Shown here in pieces: positions 1-9,184 of a DNA stretch of 64,000 nt. Every line of letters starts with the position of its first letter. Position 1 is the first letter of the stretch. The DNA is from CALINB01 sp938045325 (GTDB taxonomy: Bacteria; Pseudomonadota; Alphaproteobacteria; Rhodospirillales; CALINB01): NCBI GenBank assembly GCA_038114465.1, contig JAYNQW010000012.1, forward strand, positions 43,367 to 107,366. The letters are read 5' to 3'. The position numbers and the translations under genes were made by a program. A model generated the notes under the pieces. The model ran no database searches, was not told where the DNA came from, and worked only from the letters and a program-made list of their open reading frames with translations.

Positions 1-829
1 GGCCGATGGCCACGAGCACCACATCGGCTTGCATGGTTTCCTTGGATTTACCGTCGACGGATTCCATCGAGAGCGTCACGCCGTCCTTGGTTTTTTTCGC
101 GCCGGTTACTTTTGTTGACAGTTTGAACTCGATTCCCTGCTTGCCGAAAATCCGTTGCGCTTGTTTTGAAATCTCACCGTCCATGCCCGGGAACACGCAA
201 TCGAGAAACTCGACCACGGTGACTTTCGCGCCGAGGCGCCGCCATACCGAGCCCATTTCGAGGCCGATGACGCCGGCACCGATCACGACCATTGTTTTCG
301 GCACTTTGCTTAACGTTAATGCGCCGGTGGAACTGACAATTTGCTTTTCATCAATGTCGACACCGGGCAAGGGCGCGACATCCGAACCCGAAGCAATAAT
401 GATGTTTTCGGTTTTCAGAACTTGTTTTTTCTTACCCTTGCCGGCGGCAACACTCACTTCATCGGCCGCGGTGATGGTGCCGGTGCCCGTTACGACCGTG
501 ATCTTGTTTTTATTCATCAGAAAATCGATACCCTTTACGGTATCGCCGACGACGCTGTCTTTGCGCTTCATCATCGCCGCCACATCGACCGTCATTTTAC
601 CGGACTTAATGCCGTGATCGGCAAAGGTATGATTGGCTTCTTCAAACAAGTGGGACGATTGCAACAACGCTTTCGAGGGAATACAGCCGACATTGAGGCA
701 CGTGCCGCCGAGGGTCTCGCGCTTTTCCACCAATGCCGTTTTTAAGCCCAATTGGGCGGCACGAATGGCGGCCACATAACCGCCGGGACCGGCGCCGATG
801 ACGACAACGTCAAAAGGCTCTTCTGCCAT
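1..829 (-). CDS. lpdA: Dihydrolipoamide dehydrogenase (E3), 3' end beyond window
   Basis: This is the FAD flavoprotein that reoxidises dihydrolipoyl groups of 2-oxoacid dehydrogenase complexes and passes electrons to NAD+. The first 276 codons are visible. A GAGPGG dinucleotide fold is at residues 12-17, and the redox-active disulphide motif GGTCLNVGCIPSK has Cys44 and Cys49. A second nucleotide-binding motif (VIGAGVIGLEMG) lies near residue 183. The ATG at 829 has a GGGAGTGA ribosome site just upstream. It follows sucB by 48 bp on the same strand, so it is the last gene of the sucCDAB-lpdA unit and probably the E3 of 2-oxoglutarate dehydrogenase. About 190 C-terminal residues, including the His-Glu dimer-interface pair, are outside the window. 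Confidence 0.96.
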   Translation of the reverse strand, partial: MAEEPFDVVVIGAGPGGYVAAIRAAQLGLKTALVEKRETLGGTCLNVGCIPSKALLQSSHLFEEANHTFADHGIKSGKMTVDVAAMMKRKDSVVGDTVKGIDFLMNKNKITVVTGTGTITAADEVSVAAGKGKKKQVLKTENIIIASGSDVAPLPGVDIDEKQIVSSTGALTLSKVPKTMVVIGAGVIGLEMGSVWRRLGAKVTVVEFLDCVFPGMDGEISKQAQRIFGKQGIEFKLSTKVTGAKKTKDGVTLSMESVDGKSKETMQADVVLVAIG

Positions 830-877
830 GGTATCACTCCCTCAAGACTTTCAGTGGTCTCGAAATGAATAGTTTAA

Positions 878-2179
878 TTATACGTCGAACATAATGCGGC
901 TCGGATCCTCGATGCATTCCTTGACACGCACCAAGAAGGTGACCGCTTCACGGCCATCGACGATACGGTGGTCATAAGACAACGCCAAATTCATCATCGG
1001 GCGTGCCTCGATGGAACCGTCCGGCATGACCATCGGCCGCTTTTGAATGGAATGCATACCCAGGATCCCCGATTGCGGCGCATTGAGAATCGGCGTCGAG
1101 TTCAGTGAACCGAAGATGCCACCGTTGGTGATGGTGAAAGAACCGCCTTGCAGTTCTTCGATGGTGATTTTACCGTCCCGCGCCCGCTTACCGAAATCGG
1201 CAATGGTTGCCTCGACCTCGGCGAAGGTTTTTTGATCGGCGTCGCGTAAGACGGGCACCACCAATCCTTGCGGGGATCCGACCGCAATACTGATGTCGTA
1301 ATAGTTTTTATAAATAATATCGTCGCCGTGAATTTCGGCGTTCACGGCAGGTAATTCGCGAAGGGCCACAATACTGGCTTTGACGAAAAACGACATGAAG
1401 CCGAGCCGCACACCATGTTTTTTCTCGAAGGAATCGCTATATTGCGCACGCGCTTCGATCACCGCCGTCATATCGCATTCGTTAAACGTGGTGAGCATCG
1501 CCGCCGTATTCTGGGCCGACTTCAAACGCTCGGCGACCATCTTGCGCAACCGGGTCATCTTCACCCGTTCTTCACGCGGCCCGTCGACGCGCGGCGGGTA
1601 TTGTTCCGCTTTGGCCGGGGCCGTGGCAGCAACAGGAGCAGCGGCAGGTGCAGCGGCAGGGGCCGGTGCCGGGGCAGCGGCACCCCCTTTTTCGAGATAG
1701 GCCAGCACATCGCCTTTGAGCAGGCGGCCGTCTTTACCACTTGCGGGAATAGCCGACGGATCAAGGTTATTGTCTTCCACCAACTTACGCACGGCCGGCA
1801 ATAACGGCGCGGCCGCCGGTGCCGCGGCAGCGGGCGCGGGTGCAGGAGCCGGGGCGGGCGCCGGTTCAGGGGCGGGCGCCGGTTCCTCTTTTTTGGCCTC
1901 TTCTTTCTTTTCTTCTTTCTTTGGAGCAGGGGCGGCCTTCGCATCGCCGTCGATTTTGCCGAGTAAGGCGCCGACTTCAACATCGGTATCGACATCAGCG
2001 GCAATTTCCGCCAACACGCCGGCCGCCGGTGCGTTCACTTCCAACGTCACCTTATCCGTTTCCAGTTCAACCAACGGCTCGTCTTGATTGACGGCTTCGC
2101 CAACAGACTTAAACCATTTTGCAACCGTCGCTTCGGTTACGGATTCGCCTAATGTCGGAACTTTAATTTCTGTCGCCAT
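878..2179 (-). CDS. sucB: 2-oxoglutarate dehydrogenase E2, dihydrolipoamide succinyltransferase
   Basis: This is the E2 core of the 2-oxoglutarate dehydrogenase complex, transferring succinyl groups from lipoyl-lysine to CoA. The 433-residue protein has one lipoyl domain with the modified lysine in ETDKVTLEV (Lys43). An Ala/Pro/Glu/Lys flexible linker follows, then a peripheral subunit-binding domain at about residues 125-165. A second Ala/Pro linker leads to the catalytic domain with SYDHRIVDG, where His404 and Asp408 are the expected catalytic pair. A GAGGAAGC ribosome site precedes the ATG. The length and single lipoyl domain are normal for alphaproteobacterial SucB. It lies 39 bp downstream of sucA and before lpdA. 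Confidence 0.97.
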   Translation of the reverse strand: MATEIKVPTLGESVTEATVAKWFKSVGEAVNQDEPLVELETDKVTLEVNAPAAGVLAEIAADVDTDVEVGALLGKIDGDAKAAPAPKKEEKKEEAKKEEPAPAPEPAPAPAPAPAPAAAAPAAAPLLPAVRKLVEDNNLDPSAIPASGKDGRLLKGDVLAYLEKGGAAAPAPAPAAAPAAAPVAATAPAKAEQYPPRVDGPREERVKMTRLRKMVAERLKSAQNTAAMLTTFNECDMTAVIEARAQYSDSFEKKHGVRLGFMSFFVKASIVALRELPAVNAEIHGDDIIYKNYYDISIAVGSPQGLVVPVLRDADQKTFAEVEATIADFGKRARDGKITIEELQGGSFTITNGGIFGSLNSTPILNAPQSGILGMHSIQKRPMVMPDGSIEARPMMNLALSYDHRIVDGREAVTFLVRVKECIEDPSRIMFDV

Positions 2180-2218
2180 AGCTTCCTCTTTAATCCAGCT
2201 CTTGGTCGCGGCGTTGGT

Positions 2219-5155
2219 CTATTTTTTAATACGCCGGAACGGTTGCGGAAGATCTTCGATTTTTCCATTCAAGGCTTGCTCGACCAGCAAGGCTTGCTCT
2301 TGTTGATGTTCTTTACCGGAACCGGTTGCCGGTGACGCCGATGCCGTCCGGCCTACATAAATCGGTTTTAACTGTTTGCGCTCGAGTTCCTCCAAAATCC
2401 ACTCAAACCGCGGCAAGACAAACATCCAGCCACCATTGTTGGCCGGCTCTTCCTGACACCAGACCACCTCGGCATTCGGATACCGGCTGATTTGCTGGAA
2501 GATGGATGTCCGCGGCCATGGATAGAGTTGTTCAACGCGAACGATCGCAACGTCTTTGATTTTCTGATCCCGGCGTGCCTGCAGCAGATCGTAATAAACC
2601 TTGCCTGAGCAAAATAGGATACGGCGAACCTTCTTGTCCAAATCCAATCGATCAATTTCCGGAAAAATCCGGGAAAATTGCGTGCCCGGTCCGAACTCAC
2701 CAATTTTCGAAACAACCAATTTATGACGAAGCAGCGATTTCGGCGTAAATACGATCAAGGGTTTGCGGAAGTTACGATGAATTTGCCGGCGCAAGGCATG
2801 GAAAAAATTTGCCGGCGTGGTGCAATTCACGACTTGCATATTGTCTTCGGCACAGAGTTGCAGATACCGCTCAACGCGCGCCGAGGAATGCTCGGGGCCT
2901 TGGCCCTCAAAACCGTGCGGTAACAACATCACCAAGCCGCACAGGCGCAGCCATTTAGACTCTCCGGACGCAATAAACTGATCGATAATGCATTGCGCCA
3001 TGTTCGCAAAATCGCCGAACTGGGCTTCCCAAATCACCAACGACTTCGGTTCGGTTAATGCATAACCATACTCAAACCCAAGCACGCCGGCCTCCGAGAG
3101 AGGGCTATCCATCACCTCGAAGGTTGCTTGATCGGGATGCATTTCGCTTAACGGATAAAAATGCTCTTCGTTATCTTGATCAACGATCGCGGCATGGCGA
3201 TGTGAGAATGTGCCGCGGGTGGAATCTTCACCGGACAGGCGCACGGGGGTTCCTTCGCGGAGCAATGTGCCGAACGCCAACGCCTCGCCCATACCCCAAT
3301 CGATGCCTTCACCGGTGTCGATCATCTTGCGCCGGTTTTTCAGTAAGCGAAGGATCTTGCTATTGACATTGATGTGCGCCGGCGGCTCGGAAATGGCGGT
3401 TCCGACTTCCTTCAATAATTCCAATGAGGCCGCCGTTGGGTATTCGGCCAGCTCCTCCTCATCGGTTAGCTGGACAATCCCCTGCCATTTACCTTCAAGC
3501 CAATCGGCTTTGTTCGGCTTATATGAAGCCGACGCTTCAAAATCCTTTTCAAGTTTAGCCCTGAAATCATCCACCCGTTGCTGCGCTTCGGCTTCCGTCA
3601 ACACGCCTTCGCGTATTAACTGATCACCATAGACCTGACGCGTGTTCGGGTGCTTCGCGATCGCCTTGTACATGATCGGCTGGGTAAACATCGGCTCATC
3701 GCCTTCGTTGTGGCCATGGCGGCGATAGCAGTACAAATCGATCACGACGTCTTTTTTGAATTCTTGGCGATATTCCGTCGCCATGCGCGCGACGTGCACA
3801 ACTGCTTCAGGGTCGTCACCGTTCACATGGAAAATAGGCGCGACAATACTTTTCGCGATGTCCGAACAATACGGTGAAGAACGGGAACGCGACGGCGCGG
3901 CGGTAAACCCGATTTGATTGTTGACGATAAAATGAACCGTTCCGCCGGTGCGGTATCCTTTGAGCTGCGACGTCAGCAGACTTTCCGGCACAATCCCTTG
4001 TCCCGGGAAAGCCGCATCGCCGTGCATCAAAAGTCCCATCACCTGATGGCGTTCTTCATCACCGCGCTCAAATTGTTTCGCGCGGACTTTTCCGATCACA
4101 ACCGGATTGACGACTTCCAAATGCGACGGATTCGCCATCAAAGAAAGATGCACCGAATTGCCGTCAAAGTTCCGGTCCGCCGACGTCCCCAGATGGTATT
4201 TCACGTCGCCTGAGCCGAGCACATCTTCCGGCATCGCGCTAACCCCTTGGAACTCGGAGAACATGGCGACATACGATTTCGACATGATACTGGTCAGGAC
4301 GTTCAGCCGGCCGCGGTGCGGCATGCCCAAAATAATTTCCTTAACACCGAGCTGGCTGCCCCGTTTCAGGACCTGCTCGATGCCGGGAATCAACGATTCA
4401 CCACCGTCCAGACCGAACCGTTTGGTGCCCGGATATTTCGTATTCAAAAACGCTTCGAACCCCTCGGCCTCGACCAAACGGTCGTAAATCGCTTCCTTAC
4501 CCTTTTGCGTAAAATGGGTTTGGTTGCGGATACTTTCCATACGCTGCTGAATCCACGCTCGCTCCTGCTGATCGGAAATGTGCATGTACTCGACACCGAT
4601 GGAGCCGCAGTACGTTTCGCGAAGGACTTGTAGAATTTCACGAATCGTCGCCGTTGCCATGCCGAGAACGTTGTTGATGAAAATCGGCCGGTCCATATCC
4701 TCTTCGCCGAACCCGTATGTCAACGGATCGAGCTCGGGATGATAGTCACGCCCTTCCAAACCCAGCGGATCGAATTTTGCAATCAAATGGCCCCGGACCC
4801 GGTAAACCCGAATCATCATCAAGGCATTGATGGTGTCCAAAGTCGCCCGGCGCGTGTCGCCGCTTTGCGCCGGGGCAGCAGCCTGCTGACTCGCGGCCTG
4901 GCCATTCCCCGACGCCGACACGTGCGGAAACATTTCGACATTGTCGCCGTTGCCGCCGATGACTTTTTTATCCGATGGTGACCAGCTCGCACCACGCAAC
5001 TCATCGAGGACTTCTTTCACGTCATCGCCGATTTCGGCAAACAAGGCCGCCCAGCTTGGGTCGACGGAAGCCGGTTGCGCAAGATAGCGTGAATAGATTT
5101 CAGCGATATACGTCGCGTTCGCGCCGGTTAATATCGAATCGAGGGTCGATGCCAT
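2219..5155 (-). CDS. sucA: 2-oxoglutarate dehydrogenase E1
   Basis: This is the thiamin-diphosphate E1 component that decarboxylates 2-oxoglutarate and succinylates the E2 lipoyl arm. At 978 residues it has the usual family length. The N-terminus (YIAEIYSRYLAQPASVDPSW) is the typical E1 region that docks on E2. The body has the ThDP/Mg region with MPHRGRLNVL and the RRHGHNEGDEP motif. The C-terminal transketolase-like half has EAQFGDFANMAQ and CQEEPANNGGW. It lies between sucD and sucB in an apparent sucCDAB-lpdA operon. The 66 bp to sucD shows no terminator. The start at 5155 lacks a strong Shine-Dalgarno sequence but fits the conserved N-terminus. Confidence 0.97.
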   Translation of the reverse strand: MASTLDSILTGANATYIAEIYSRYLAQPASVDPSWAALFAEIGDDVKEVLDELRGASWSPSDKKVIGGNGDNVEMFPHVSASGNGQAASQQAAAPAQSGDTRRATLDTINALMMIRVYRVRGHLIAKFDPLGLEGRDYHPELDPLTYGFGEEDMDRPIFINNVLGMATATIREILQVLRETYCGSIGVEYMHISDQQERAWIQQRMESIRNQTHFTQKGKEAIYDRLVEAEGFEAFLNTKYPGTKRFGLDGGESLIPGIEQVLKRGSQLGVKEIILGMPHRGRLNVLTSIMSKSYVAMFSEFQGVSAMPEDVLGSGDVKYHLGTSADRNFDGNSVHLSLMANPSHLEVVNPVVIGKVRAKQFERGDEERHQVMGLLMHGDAAFPGQGIVPESLLTSQLKGYRTGGTVHFIVNNQIGFTAAPSRSRSSPYCSDIAKSIVAPIFHVNGDDPEAVVHVARMATEYRQEFKKDVVIDLYCYRRHGHNEGDEPMFTQPIMYKAIAKHPNTRQVYGDQLIREGVLTEAEAQQRVDDFRAKLEKDFEASASYKPNKADWLEGKWQGIVQLTDEEELAEYPTAASLELLKEVGTAISEPPAHINVNSKILRLLKNRRKMIDTGEGIDWGMGEALAFGTLLREGTPVRLSGEDSTRGTFSHRHAAIVDQDNEEHFYPLSEMHPDQATFEVMDSPLSEAGVLGFEYGYALTEPKSLVIWEAQFGDFANMAQCIIDQFIASGESKWLRLCGLVMLLPHGFEGQGPEHSSARVERYLQLCAEDNMQVVNCTTPANFFHALRRQIHRNFRKPLIVFTPKSLLRHKLVVSKIGEFGPGTQFSRIFPEIDRLDLDKKVRRILFCSGKVYYDLLQARRDQKIKDVAIVRVEQLYPWPRTSIFQQISRYPNAEVVWCQEEPANNGGWMFVLPRFEWILEELERKQLKPIYVGRTASASPATGSGKEHQQEQALLVEQALNGKIEDLPQPFRRIKK

Positions 5156-5221
5156 AATAATATTGGATAAGGGTATTTCTCTCCCTCATCCACTCCCAGG
5201 ATTATTCTTAAAGCCCTATCT

Positions 5222-6097
5222 TTACCCTTTAAAGACCTTTTGCATCGTGCTGCCAAGCGTGGCCGGGGAATCCGCAACATGGATACCGGCCGCATTCAAG
5301 GCTTCGATCTTATCGGCAGCGGTGCCCTTGCCGCCAGAGATAATCGCGCCGGCATGACCCATACGCCGGCCCGGTGGGGCCGTAACCCCCGCAATAAAGC
5401 CGACAACCGGCTTTTTCGTCTTCGAATCCTTAATAAATTGGGCGGCCTCTTCCTCGGCTGTGCCGCCTATTTCACCAATCATAATAATGGCCTCGGTCTC
5501 GTCATCGGCCACGAAACGCTCCAAACAATCAATGAAATTCGTGCCGTTGACGGGATCGCCACCGATCCCGATACACGTGGTTTGACCCAACCCGGCCGCC
5601 GTGGTCTGGCCGACCGCCTCATAGGTGAGCGTGCCGGAGCGCGAGACGATACCGACTTTGCCGCGCTGATGAATATGACCCGGCATGATGCCGATTTTGC
5701 ATTCACCCGGCGTGATAATCCCAGGGCAATTCGGCCCGATAAGCCGGGAGCTGGAATCCGTCAGGACGCGTTTCACCCGAACCATATCCTGCACCGGAAT
5801 TCCTTCGGTGATACACACAATTAAAGGCACTTCGGCATCGAGCGCTTCGAGAATAGCATCGGCCGCAAAGGGCGGCGGCACATAAATCACGGAGGCATCG
5901 GCGCCGGTCTTTTCGACCGCCTCGGCTACGGTGTCGAACACCGGCAAATTAAGATGTTGACTGCCGCCTTTGCCCGGCGTGACCCCGCCGACCATTTTCG
6001 TGCCGTATTCAATCGCTTGCTCGGAATGAAACGTGCCTTGCGAGCCGGTAAAGCCCTGGCAAATCACCTTGGTGTTTTTATCGACCAGTACAGACAT
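5222..6097 (-). CDS. sucD: Succinyl-CoA synthetase alpha subunit
   Basis: This is the alpha subunit of succinyl-CoA ligase, which binds CoA and carries the phosphohistidine intermediate for substrate-level phosphorylation. The 291-residue protein has the N-terminal CoA-binding fold (VICQGFTGSQGTFHSEQAI) and GPNCPGIITPGECKIG. The active-site histidine is in RRMGHAGAIISGG (about His248). The start codon shares one base with the sucC stop (TAATG), so translation is probably coupled and the subunits are made in equal amounts. Confidence 0.97.
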   Translation of the reverse strand: MSVLVDKNTKVICQGFTGSQGTFHSEQAIEYGTKMVGGVTPGKGGSQHLNLPVFDTVAEAVEKTGADASVIYVPPPFAADAILEALDAEVPLIVCITEGIPVQDMVRVKRVLTDSSSRLIGPNCPGIITPGECKIGIMPGHIHQRGKVGIVSRSGTLTYEAVGQTTAAGLGQTTCIGIGGDPVNGTNFIDCLERFVADDETEAIIMIGEIGGTAEEEAAQFIKDSKTKKPVVGFIAGVTAPPGRRMGHAGAIISGGKGTAADKIEALNAAGIHVADSPATLGSTMQKVFKG

Positions 6098-7266
6098 TAG
6101 GCGGCCTCCTTCACGGCCTTAACCACCTTCTCAGCGGCATCGCCTAAATCATCGGCCGAAACGATATCCAGCCCCGATTTGCTAAGGATCTCTTTGCCTT
6201 TTTCGACATTGGTCCCTTCGAGACGAACGACCAGCGGCACTTCAAGTTTGACTTCCTTAGCCGCGGCCACAACGCCTTCGGCGATCACATCACAACGCAT
6301 AATGCCGCCGAAGATATTGACCAATATCCCTTTGACGTTCGAATCCGACAGGATGATTTTAAAAGCGGTCGTCACGCGTTCGGCCGTCGCACTGCCGCCG
6401 ACATCCAAAAAGTTTGCCGGTGAACTGCCGCATAGTTGGATAATGTCCATAGTTGCCATGGCGAGGCCGGCGCCGTTAACCATGCAGCCGATACTGCCGT
6501 CGAGCTTGATATAATTCAGTTCGTGTTTACCGGCTTCCAATTCCGCCGGATCTTCCTCATCCTCATCACGCAATTCTTTGACATTTTTGTGCCGGAACAA
6601 CGCGTTATCGTCGAAATTCATTTTGGCGTCCAAGGCAATAACGTCGCCGCCGCCGGTAACCACAAGGGGGTTGATTTCAACGAGAGAGGCATCAAGTTCG
6701 GTAAAGGCTTTATACATACCAAAGATGAATTTCACGGCCGAACCGATTTGTTTGCCCTCGAGCTTCAAGCCGAATGCGAGCTGGCGGGCATGAAACGGTT
6801 GCAATCCGATCGCCGGATCAATGGAGACACGGACAATTTTTTCAGGTGTTTTTGCTGCGACTTCCTCGATTTCCATGCCGCCTTCGGTCGATGCCATAAT
6901 CGTGATACACGCGTTGGCCCGGTCGACAAGCATACTCATATAGAGTTCGCGCGCGATATCGCAGCCTTCTTCAACATAAATTCTTTTAACGACCTTGCCC
7001 TGCGGGCCGGTCTGCGGGGTTACAAGAGTTTTACCGATGATTTCAGTCGCTGCCGCTTCAACCTCTTCAAGCGACTTAACGACCTTGACGCCGCCGGCTT
7101 TGCCGCGGCCACCTGCATGAATTTGCGCTTTAACGACCCAAACAGAACCGCCAAGCTCTTTGGCCGCCGCCACTGCTTCTGCCGGCGTAAAAGCGGCCTT
7201 ACCTCGAGGCACGGCAACTCCACATTCCGCCAGGAGCTGTTTAGCCTGGTATTCATGAATGTTCAT
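6097..7266 (-). CDS. sucC: Succinyl-CoA synthetase beta subunit
   Basis: This is the ADP/GDP-forming beta subunit of succinyl-CoA ligase. The 389 residues start with the conserved MNIHEYQAKQLL. An ATP-grasp domain follows with KAQIHAGGRGKAGGV. Near the C-terminus, the succinate-site and subunit-interface motif GSIGCMVNGAGLAMATMD and the NIFGGIMRCD motif are present. It is the first gene of the sucCDAB-lpdA set. The 100 bp upstream, before the histone-like gene, is the likely place for the operon promoter. The stop overlaps the sucD start by one base. Confidence 0.97.
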   Translation of the reverse strand: MNIHEYQAKQLLAECGVAVPRGKAAFTPAEAVAAAKELGGSVWVVKAQIHAGGRGKAGGVKVVKSLEEVEAAATEIIGKTLVTPQTGPQGKVVKRIYVEEGCDIARELYMSMLVDRANACITIMASTEGGMEIEEVAAKTPEKIVRVSIDPAIGLQPFHARQLAFGLKLEGKQIGSAVKFIFGMYKAFTELDASLVEINPLVVTGGGDVIALDAKMNFDDNALFRHKNVKELRDEDEEDPAELEAGKHELNYIKLDGSIGCMVNGAGLAMATMDIIQLCGSSPANFLDVGGSATAERVTTAFKIILSDSNVKGILVNIFGGIMRCDVIAEGVVAAAKEVKLEVPLVVRLEGTNVEKGKEILSKSGLDIVSADDLGDAAEKVVKAVKEAA

Positions 7267-7366
7267 CGTAGTTTCCCGCCCTGGAAAAAAAGTGTGGGGG
7301 TCGGCATGCTCTCTGAATACAGAATAACCTGCCGGAACCCCTCACAAAACTTTTGTTACTCAGAAG

Positions 7367-7920
7367 CTATCTTTTGCGACGCTTCGGAGCCTTACGCTTG
7401 GCTTTACGCTTCGGCGCTTTACGCTTAGCTTTGCGTTTTGGTGCTTTACGCTTCGTAGCTTTACGCTTCGTCGCTTTACGCTTCGTTGCTTTACGCTTTG
7501 TCGCTTTACGCTTCGTCGCTTTGCGCTTCGTCGCTTTACGCTTCGTAGCTTTACGCTTCGTTGCTTTACGCTTCGTTGCTTTACGCTTCGTTGCTTTACG
7601 CTTCGTCGCTTTACGCTTCGTCGCTTTACGCTTCGTCGCTTTACGCTTCGTCGCNNNNNNNNNNNNNNNNNNNNNNNNNNNNNNNNNNNNNNNNNNNNNN
7701 NNNNNNNNNNNNNNNNNNNNNNNNNNNNNNNNNNNNNNNNNNNNNNNNNNNNNNGCTTCGTCGCTTTACGCTTCGTCGCTTTACGCTTCGTCGCTTTACG
7801 CTTCGTCGCTTTACGCTTCGTCGCCTTACGCTTCGTCGCTTTACGCTTCGTCGCCTTACGCTTCGGCGCTTTGCGCTTAGCCGTCTTCTTTACTTTTCTA
7901 CGTCTTGCTTTCTTCGCCAT
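7367..7920 (-). CDS. Histone H1-like Lys/Arg-rich pentapeptide-repeat protein, interrupted by sequencing gap
   Basis: The visible ends encode MAKKARRRKVKKTAKRKAPK, then tandem KRKAT pentapeptides, then a variant tail of KRKAP/KRKAK units ending KAPKRRKR and TAG at 7367. No globular domain is visible. Composition resembles the basic tails of bacterial H1-like proteins (AlgP, HctB), so nucleic-acid binding is inferred. The gene contains 100 N (7655-7754). As written, the length is not a multiple of three, and naive translation leaves the KRKAT frame after the gap. The KRKAT reading resumes if the true gap is 2 modulo 3, so the frame change is an artefact of the placeholder. The gene lies between mdh and sucC on the same strand. 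Confidence 0.8.
7398..7870. repeat. 15-bp tandem repeat array encoding KRKAT units
   Basis: On the plus strand the unit is close to TTTACGCTTCGTCGC and recurs with single-base variants (cgtagc, cgttgc, cgtcgc) on both sides of the N gap. Each unit is five codons. The left side ends on a complete unit, and the right side starts ten bases from the end of a unit. If phase is kept, the missing sequence is 5 modulo 15 bases long. Such arrays change copy number easily and defeat short-read assembly, which explains the gap. Confidence 0.9.
7655..7754. other. Assembly gap of 100 N
   Basis: There are exactly 100 unknown bases, a conventional placeholder for a gap of unknown size. It falls inside the tandem repeat of the histone-like gene, so its real length cannot be read here. 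Confidence 0.98.
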
Positions 7921-7952
7921 AGATAAGTCCCCCTATCTGGCCGCAGCATTGA

Positions 7953-9002
7953 TCACGGTGCGGACTTGGCAGGATTAATGGGTTTACAGGGTTTAGACTT
8001 CCGTTTCACAGAAGCTCTCGTTACCACCGCAGCCTTCGATTTGGCTGATTTGCGGCGTAATTTTTTGGCGATAGCCACAAGATCACGAACGGCGTTAACC
8101 GATTTCATGAACTGGGCCCTCTCCTCCCGGTTTAGATTGATTTCAACAACCTTCTCAACGCCTTTGGCGCCAATAATACAAGGCACGCCAACGTAGAGTC
8201 CTTTAACGCCGTATTCACCACTAAGATAAGCCGCGCAAGGCAGCAAACGGCGTTTGTCTCTTAAATAAGCTTCGGCCATTTGGATCGCAGCACTGGCCGG
8301 TGCATAAAAAGCTGAACCCGTCTTGAGCAAACCAACAATTTCCGCACCGCCATCGCGCGTCCGCTGAACGATCGCGTCGAGGCGTTTTTTCGTGGTCCAC
8401 TTCATTTTAATAAGGTCCGGCAGCGGAATACCGCCGACCGTGGAATACCGGGGCAACGGCACCATCGTATCGCCATGGCCGCCCAGCACGAACGTTGTGA
8501 CGTCTTCAACGGATACTTTAAATTCTTCTGCCAGAAAATAGCTGAACCGGGCCGAATCCAAGACCCCCGCCATACCAACGACTTTACGGTGCGGCAGGCC
8601 TGAAGCCTCGCGCAACACGCCGACCATCGCATCCAAGGGGTTGGTGATACAAATGACGAATGCGTCCGGGCAATTCTTTTTAATGCCCGCGCCGACCGAC
8701 TCCATCACACTTGTATTAATACCGATCAGGTCGTCCCGGCTCATGCCAGGCTTGCGGGCCACACCGGCGGTGACGATGACAACATCAGCACCCTTGATCC
8801 CGGCATAACTGTTAGCGCCGACAACACGGGCATCGAAACCTTCAATCGGAGACGACTCCGCAATATCGAGAGACTTGCCTTGGGGAATGCCTTTGAGGAT
8901 ATCAAACAAGACAACATCACCGAGCTCTTTTAACCCAACAAGATGGGCGAGCGTTCCTCCGATGTTGCCTGCGCCAATAAGCGCTATTTTATTTCGTGCC
9001 AT
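7953..9002 (-). CDS. mdh: Malate dehydrogenase with basic C-terminal extension
   Basis: This is the NAD-dependent malate dehydrogenase of the LDH-like class that converts malate to oxaloacetate. The nucleotide fold is IGAGNIGGTLAHL. The loop GVARKPGMSRDDL carries the malate-specific arginines. ITNPLDAMV and the catalytic histidine motif GGHGDTMVPL are intact. The family usually ends near residue 320. Here another 30 or so residues follow, rich in Lys, Arg, Ser, Ala and Pro (RRKSAKSKAAVVTRASVKRK). The extension resembles the basic repeat protein encoded just downstream. The start at 9002 has a weak AAGTAAAG ribosome site. The catalytic call is firm; the role of the tail is unknown. Confidence 0.95.
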   Translation of the reverse strand: MARNKIALIGAGNIGGTLAHLVGLKELGDVVLFDILKGIPQGKSLDIAESSPIEGFDARVVGANSYAGIKGADVVIVTAGVARKPGMSRDDLIGINTSVMESVGAGIKKNCPDAFVICITNPLDAMVGVLREASGLPHRKVVGMAGVLDSARFSYFLAEEFKVSVEDVTTFVLGGHGDTMVPLPRYSTVGGIPLPDLIKMKWTTKKRLDAIVQRTRDGGAEIVGLLKTGSAFYAPASAAIQMAEAYLRDKRRLLPCAAYLSGEYGVKGLYVGVPCIIGAKGVEKVVEINLNREERAQFMKSVNAVRDLVAIAKKLRRKSAKSKAAVVTRASVKRKSKPCKPINPAKSAP

Positions 9003-9184
9003 TTGCTTTACTTAAAAGTCTTGAAAAAATCCAAAAAACAATTCTTCGCTTTTGCGAATCATTAAGCGTTACTAACGAAATTTTGTTTATTTAGCAAGTA
9101 TTACTAACATTTTCGCAAATTTGACGCGCGATGTGTTTCGTCTGTGCAACACGAAATTCGTCTAAAAAACTGGTAAATAAAACG
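9003..9184 (-). promoter_or_regulatory. AT-rich leader/promoter region of mdh
   Basis: This is 182 bp of AT-rich sequence between zapE and mdh. It contains a perfect TTCGC-TTTT-GCGAA hairpin at 9044-9057, the short palindrome CGTTACTAACG and a nearby TTACTAACA half-repeat. It is the likely mdh promoter region. No factor can be named from the sequence. Confidence 0.4.

Noticed and set aside
6..745. Plus-strand frames over lpdA
   Set aside because: The complement encodes a clear dihydrolipoamide dehydrogenase with its CxxxxC motif.
7360..7654. RRSVK/QRSVK repeat reading of the histone-like gene after the N gap
   Set aside because: It is the KRKAT repeat read one frame off because the 100-N placeholder has the wrong length modulo 3. 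The correct frame ends at 7367.
7655..7754. CRISPR-like regular repeat around the gap
   Set aside because: The units are 15 bp, directly adjacent without spacers, and code for KRKAT.
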